Shown here: positions 59,378 through 64,000 of the stretch, in pieces
Layout: each line of letters starts with the position of its first letter
How positions within the stretch are numbered: position 1 is the first letter of the stretch
Source of the DNA: Physcia stellaris
Lineage: Eukaryota; Ascomycota; Lecanoromycetes; Caliciales; Physciaceae
Direction of reading: 5' to 3'
DNA length: 64,000 nucleotides
Assembly (NCBI GenBank): GCA_018902385.1
Contig: JABSSW010000005.1
Location: 434,001-498,000, forward strand
Notes under the pieces: generated by a model
Told to the model about the DNA's origin: nothing
Seen by the model: only the letters and a program-made list of their open reading frames with translations
Database searches by the model: none
Made by a program: the position numbers and the translations under genes

Positions 59378-61566
59378 ATGTCCAAAGAAGGCGATGGCTT
59401 TGCGCGCAGCACTTCTTCCAAAGAGGATCAATCCTCGGACGATGTACATGTCGAGGATTTCGCAGCCACGGTTGCGGATAAGTGGCGAGGTACAGCGGCA
59501 GACAAGCATGATATGGCGGTGCTAGGACGGGCACAGGTCTTACGAGTAAGAACTCATCAGCTACCTCGACAAAGTATGCTGACCAGTTGGAAATTGCAGC
59601 GAAACTTTGGCTTCATATCCATCCTTGGTTTTTCTACTGTGCTGATCTGCACGTGGGAGCTCATTTTTGCGTGAGTACAGTGCTCAGCGTACCATGAGCG
59701 ATGATGCCTGATAACGTTTTACCCTAGAAATTTACTGTTCGCGCTCACAGACGGGGAACGGGCGGTCTTTTCTGGGGTTTCACTGTCACGGTGATTGCCA
59801 GCATCTTCATCTATCTTAGCATTGCAGAGATGGCCTCGATGTGAGAAAGCTGATATTTAGCTGCGTCCTTCACTTGCTGATCTTCAAAACAGGTCTCCTA
59901 CCGCTGGTGGTCAATATCACTGGGTGTCGGAGTTCGCCCCACAGTCATGCCAAAAATATCTGAGTTACATCTCCGGTAGAACCCGTTCATCGATACATCT
60001 TGCATATCGCTAATTTCAGGACAGGATGGGTACTAGCAATGGGCTGGCAAGGCTCTATAGTCACCATCTCATTTGTTGCTGCGACGATCATTCCAGGCCT
60101 GATAACCCTTGGTGATTCTTCGTACAGTACGTTTGTCCTCGATATCTTCATTCGTCTCTAGATCTTTAAGAGTCAGGATATCTAACGCTGGCAATATTCC
60201 CAAAGACGCGTCTTGCTGCTCAACGCTCACCCAAGAACCGAGATGCTGACACCTGTTCCACTTATAGCACCCAAGCAATGGCACGGCACGCTTCTGATTA
60301 TTGCTGTTGTTCTCTCGTGCATCTTCTTTAACACGGCTTTCGCGAAGAAACTGCCACTCATCGAAGTTTTCATTCTGGTCCTTCATATCGTTGGGCTGTT
60401 CGCAATTGTGATCCCTCTTTGGGTGATGGCACCTCGGAACTCCGCAAGAGTCGCCTTCACACAGTTCAATAACGGCGGTAACTGGCCTACCATGGGTACT
60501 GCGTATATGGTAGGATTGCTCACTGTGTTGAGCTCTATGATGGGCTTTGACTGCTCGGTGCACATGTGTGAGTCGTTGTCCCTTCCAATTTCCCTTTCCG
60601 TGCATCATCGTATTCGATGATCGAAATTGAGTCAAAGTAAACTCCTAAGACTATTACCGCTGATCCTTCAATAGCCGAGGAACTCAAGGATGCTTCCTAC
60701 GCACTACCAAGGGCGATTTTGTGGGGGGTAGGCCTGAACACTGTTCTCGGATACATTGTCGTGATCACCCTCTGTTTAATTATGACCAACCCCGATGCTC
60801 TCCTTGCGAGCCCCACCGGCTTTCCGTTCATCCAACTGTTCTACGACGTGACACACAGCTTGGTTGCCACTGATATCATGTCGGCCATCATACTCATCAA
60901 TCTCGTGTCAGCGGTCATTAGCGAGATTGCCACGGCGTCGCGACAGATTTGGTCCTTCGCCAGAGATGATGGGTTTCCCTTCTCGGGCTTTCTGAAACAG
61001 GTAAGACTTCGCGATATTCCATCATCAAAGAAAGCGCCCAACGAGAGCACTATCTACTTTTGAGTCACCTCTATCTCTTATCAATGTACCACGCAAGTCT
61101 TTCACGATAATAGCTGACCGCAATATAACAGGTCAGTCCCGGCTGGAACATCCCCCTCAACGCAGTCATCGTCTCCATAGTCTTCGGCGTCGTCATAGCC
61201 CTCATCAACCTCGGCTCCAGCGTCGCCCTCAACGCCATCGTCTCCTTCACCATGTCCGCCCTCCTGAGCTCCTACATGCTCTCCATCGGGTGCATCTTCG
61301 CCAAACGCCTGCGCGGCGAGCCACTACCACCAGCTCGCTTTTCACTTGGCCGTTGGGGCCTGGGTGTCAATGCCATCGCTCTGTGCTTCCTGCTTGCGTT
61401 TTTCGTTTTCTGTTTTTTCCCGACGGCGCAGCCGGTTGTGGCGAAGACGATGAATTGGAATAGTACCATGTTTGGCGGGATCATTTTGTTTGCGACGGTG
61501 TGGTATTTTGTGAAGGGCCATAGGAAGTATAGACCTCCGGTGGTTATCACGAATAGGTCGGTTTAG
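59378..61566 (+). CDS. APC-superfamily permease, paralogue of the one at 54-56 kb
   Basis: Eight exons: 59378-59545, 59600-59670, 59728-59840, 59893-59975, 60025-60126, 60268-60567, 60675-61000 and 61132-61566. The product is about 532 aa with roughly twelve membrane segments and the same block order as its neighbour: MSPTAGGQYHWVSEFAP, MSEELKDASYALPR, ASRQIWSFARDDGFPFS, GWNIPLNAV. Exon 3 needs one more G in GGGG at 59753-59756 to read LTDGGTGGLFWGF; without it the frame stops. An alternative acceptor at 59,750 keeps the frame but drops eight residues of a membrane segment. Introns 5-7 are longer (107-141 nt). It is distinct from its paralogue, so the pair is not a recent duplicate. Confidence 0.84.
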
Positions 61567-62884
61567 ATTGAATGTGGCGGTGTACATGTTGGAGAGGGGC
61601 GTGGCCATCACAAGGGTAACCGATTCTTGACAAATTGGAAGCTGTACATATGGGTGGAAATTTTTGACATCGCTCGTCAACTTGAGGATCGGATTGAGAT
61701 ACACTCTCTGTATTTGAAATCTCGATTTCTAGAAATGCTCTTGCACCAGTAATGAGACTTCATCATGAAGATACCGCCACCATCGCTACCGCGTTGTCGT
61801 GGGAAGGATCTTAGACTTCTCTAAGTAGTCGATGAGAATGAGATGGATGGGATAGGAGAAATCAGATGGAGCGAGAACGATGACATAAGTAGACAGAAGC
61901 CAGAGAGACGACGTGGAGAAAGGGTAGGAAAATTGCTGTTGGAAGAGCAGAGAGTCTTTTGATCAGATGAGCTTCGTGGCTTGAAAATAAATAAAAAAAC
62001 AAAAACAAAAAAAACAAAAGAAATTGGAATTGAACTGACGGAAGTGCCCTCTGCAAAGCAGTCTTTGTCATCGATGGTTTTGCTCTCAGAGAATGATCAT
62101 ACAGAGAGTCGATTCTGTTCGAGAGATCGAGTAGAAGTCTAGATTGACATGCCAAAAAGATGTTGCGACTCTAATCTCAGCCGATTACTCACCGCCCTTT
62201 CAAATCATCCACTAGACCAATTCACTGTTGTGTAAGTGAGTCGATAGTAAGATTCACTGAGCAAAGCTGTGAATGAAGTCATGTGAATCCGTCCAGCCGA
62301 GCCGGCACTTGCCGCGAAAGACATACCTACATTACCTTACTTATTATGGACGGCTTGGCTTTAGTCTTCTCTCTATAGAACACCGACCAACAAAGGCTGG
62401 TATGCCTGGACTTAAGATGTCCTGGAGTCTTCATTGCCAACTTAGACCAACAAACCACTAGGTTGTCATCTCAATCAGAATTAGAACGGTGAGAAAGATC
62501 CTGGCTGCAAGGCTCTGCATGGCTACCTGGTGCATGTGCTGACGCTTTCGATTTTCAGCACGCATGAAGCTTCCCATTGGGACTGTCTACCTGCCATCGA
62601 ACAGAAGTCCATGTGTTTATTTGAATTCTCTGATCATCGAATGTAAGCTGCTCTTTCGTGTTGCCCGATCTCAAGAGTATTGACCGATTCAAGCTTCCAC
62701 GCTAAATGCCGACTATGAGTAGAAAATAGCGATCCCTGTCCGCAGCGCTTTACTATCGTCTTGTTGCTGTTCACCGTTTTCATTACATCACTTTGGTTGA
62801 TCATCTTTCAGACCTCCTAATCTCAGGCTCAGCAGTCCGGTCGACAGTCCTGCACGCTGACTGTCTTTCCTCATGTATTCCAAT
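61567..62884. other. Intergenic, no gene seen
   Basis: Contains an A-rich tract near 61,985-62,020 and only short ORFs without motifs. Confidence 0.45.
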
Positions 62885-64000
62885 ATGATGCTATCGCTTC
62901 CTGGTAGCTATCCTACCGATGATTTCGATGATGGTGTGTAATCGCCTCTTCTTTGTGACTGATATGAGCTCATGATAGTTCAGGCGCAAGTGATCACAGC
63001 TCGGAGCACAGTGGAGCATACACTTTGGCTCCGGAGTACCCTGAAGGATCTCTCCCAGATCAAAATGGACAGCCACTCGAACCTCAAACCCACCAAACTC
63101 ATCCGAGCTCTTCAATATGCGATCGTCGTTCCTCGGTACCCAGTATCTCCGTGATAAGCGATTGCCGTTCGACGACAGTTGATGAAGGGAGCTATAAGGA
63201 AAAGCTCATCCGTAGAAATGAGATTAGAAACACCGAGAAGGAAGAACTTATCCGTAGAAGTGAGGTCCGGAAGTTTGAAAACACTGAGAAGAAGCAATAT
63301 CGCCATGAGTGGCGACACCGGACTAGCAAAGCGTCGTGAGTCTCTTATCTTCGCCCCTTAGGCTACTGCCTAACATAATGGCGATAGTAAAAGCACAAGA
63401 CTCTCCCTTCTATCACTCCCTGGAGAAATCCGTAATCGGATCTACTCCCATCTCTTCAATGGGGGATTCCTCAAGCTGGATTACAAGCCACTAAGCTACA
63501 CTGAGACGCCAAAGCCTCGGTCGAGGATGTTGAGATTCGGTCTCAACTTGCTCCTTACTTGCTACACGATCGAGAAAGAGATCTGCGACTATGTTTTTGA
63601 CGTCTGCACTTTCTCTTTCTTTTCCGACCAGGCAGTATGGAAGTTCGCTGGTATGGTGCAGGAGGCCAACGTGGCCCGGATCCAGAAGCTTCATCTTGAA
63701 GTTCCCTTGTTCTACAACACCGATGTCCGTAGATGGAGTGAACTGTTTGAGAAAGTCTTACTCACGAAATTCGTCGGCCTGAAGCAAATCATAATCGACT
63801 TGCAGCCTAGGCGTCAAGTATGGGTGGGCAGGCAGCCGACGGCCTTGCAAGAGTGGATTAGTGCTATGAAACCACTGGCAGCAATCAAGGGTCGTACGTT
63901 ACATGTTATGAGCGAAGAAGACCTCTTTTCTAACGTTGCCAGCTGGCGTGTTGATCAATTCAGGAAACATGCAGCTCCGCCGCAAAGAGGAAGCTATACC
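62885..64000 (+). CDS. 2EXR/F-box-like protein, 3' end beyond the window
   Basis: Exons 62885-62933, 62984-63335 and 63388 to the window end (open); introns of 50 and 52 nt. The N-terminus is acidic and Ser/Pro-rich. A charged region with a near repeat (RRNEIRNTEKEELIRRSEVRKFENTEKK) precedes SLLSLPGEIRNRIYSHLF. That sequence is the LPxEIRNxIY core found at the start of 2EXR and F-box-like domains in fungi. The rest (ICDYVFDVCTFSFFSD, FVGLKQIIIDLQP) fits this uncharacterised family. Partial at the 3' end. Confidence 0.75.

Overview
The window comes from a filamentous ascomycete (Pezizomycotina). Genes are split by many short introns (about 45-150 nt) with GT...CTAAC/CTGAC...AG signals. Gene content is fungal: CHS5, a YVC1-type vacuolar channel, Zn2Cys6 and GH3 proteins, M35 aspzincin, PARG and APC permeases. 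Exon joins below were built by hand from splice signals plus reading-frame and family continuity. A class such as Dothideomycetes is possible but not shown.

Layout: 0-9.7 kb is a core-like block on the minus strand: zinc-finger/DUF3237 protein, CHS5, YVC1-like channel, a small conserved protein and a dienelactone hydrolase. 9.7-14.1 kb has no gene I can support. 14-27.3 kb is on the plus strand: a large UBA protein, a membrane-anchored GH3 beta-glucosidase, a Zn2Cys6 regulator and an EutQ-like cupin. A tRNA-Lys(UUU) with an intron and a secreted M35 metalloprotease follow on the minus strand. 31,221-41,996 is a complete but dead Ty3/gypsy element with 160-bp LTRs, a CCGT target duplication and a polypurine tract. 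Its order on the minus strand is gag-PR-(RT)-IN.

42.6-48.3 kb holds an Hsp70-like secreted protein, a CYTH-domain protein, and a divergent pair: a UMP/CMP-kinase-like gene and a viperin-type radical SAM gene sharing a 525-bp upstream region. This pair is the best candidate for an undescribed system: a fungal counterpart of the vertebrate RSAD2-CMPK2 antiviral nucleotide module. 49-64 kb holds two secreted proteins of unknown role, two paralogous APC permeases flanking a PARG gene and a Tc1/mariner-type MITE, and the 5' part of a 2EXR/F-box-like gene.

Three signals cut across genes. (1) The retroelement body has almost no CC or GG dinucleotides yet keeps CpG and CpA, so its ORFs lack Gly, Pro and Trp; this is not the usual CpA-directed RIP pattern. 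(2) Differences between the two LTRs are all transitions, and each LTR is decayed on the side facing the element body. (3) Five apparent single-base frameshifts in otherwise intact conserved genes sit in G/C homopolymers, which points to assembly error more than to pseudogenes.
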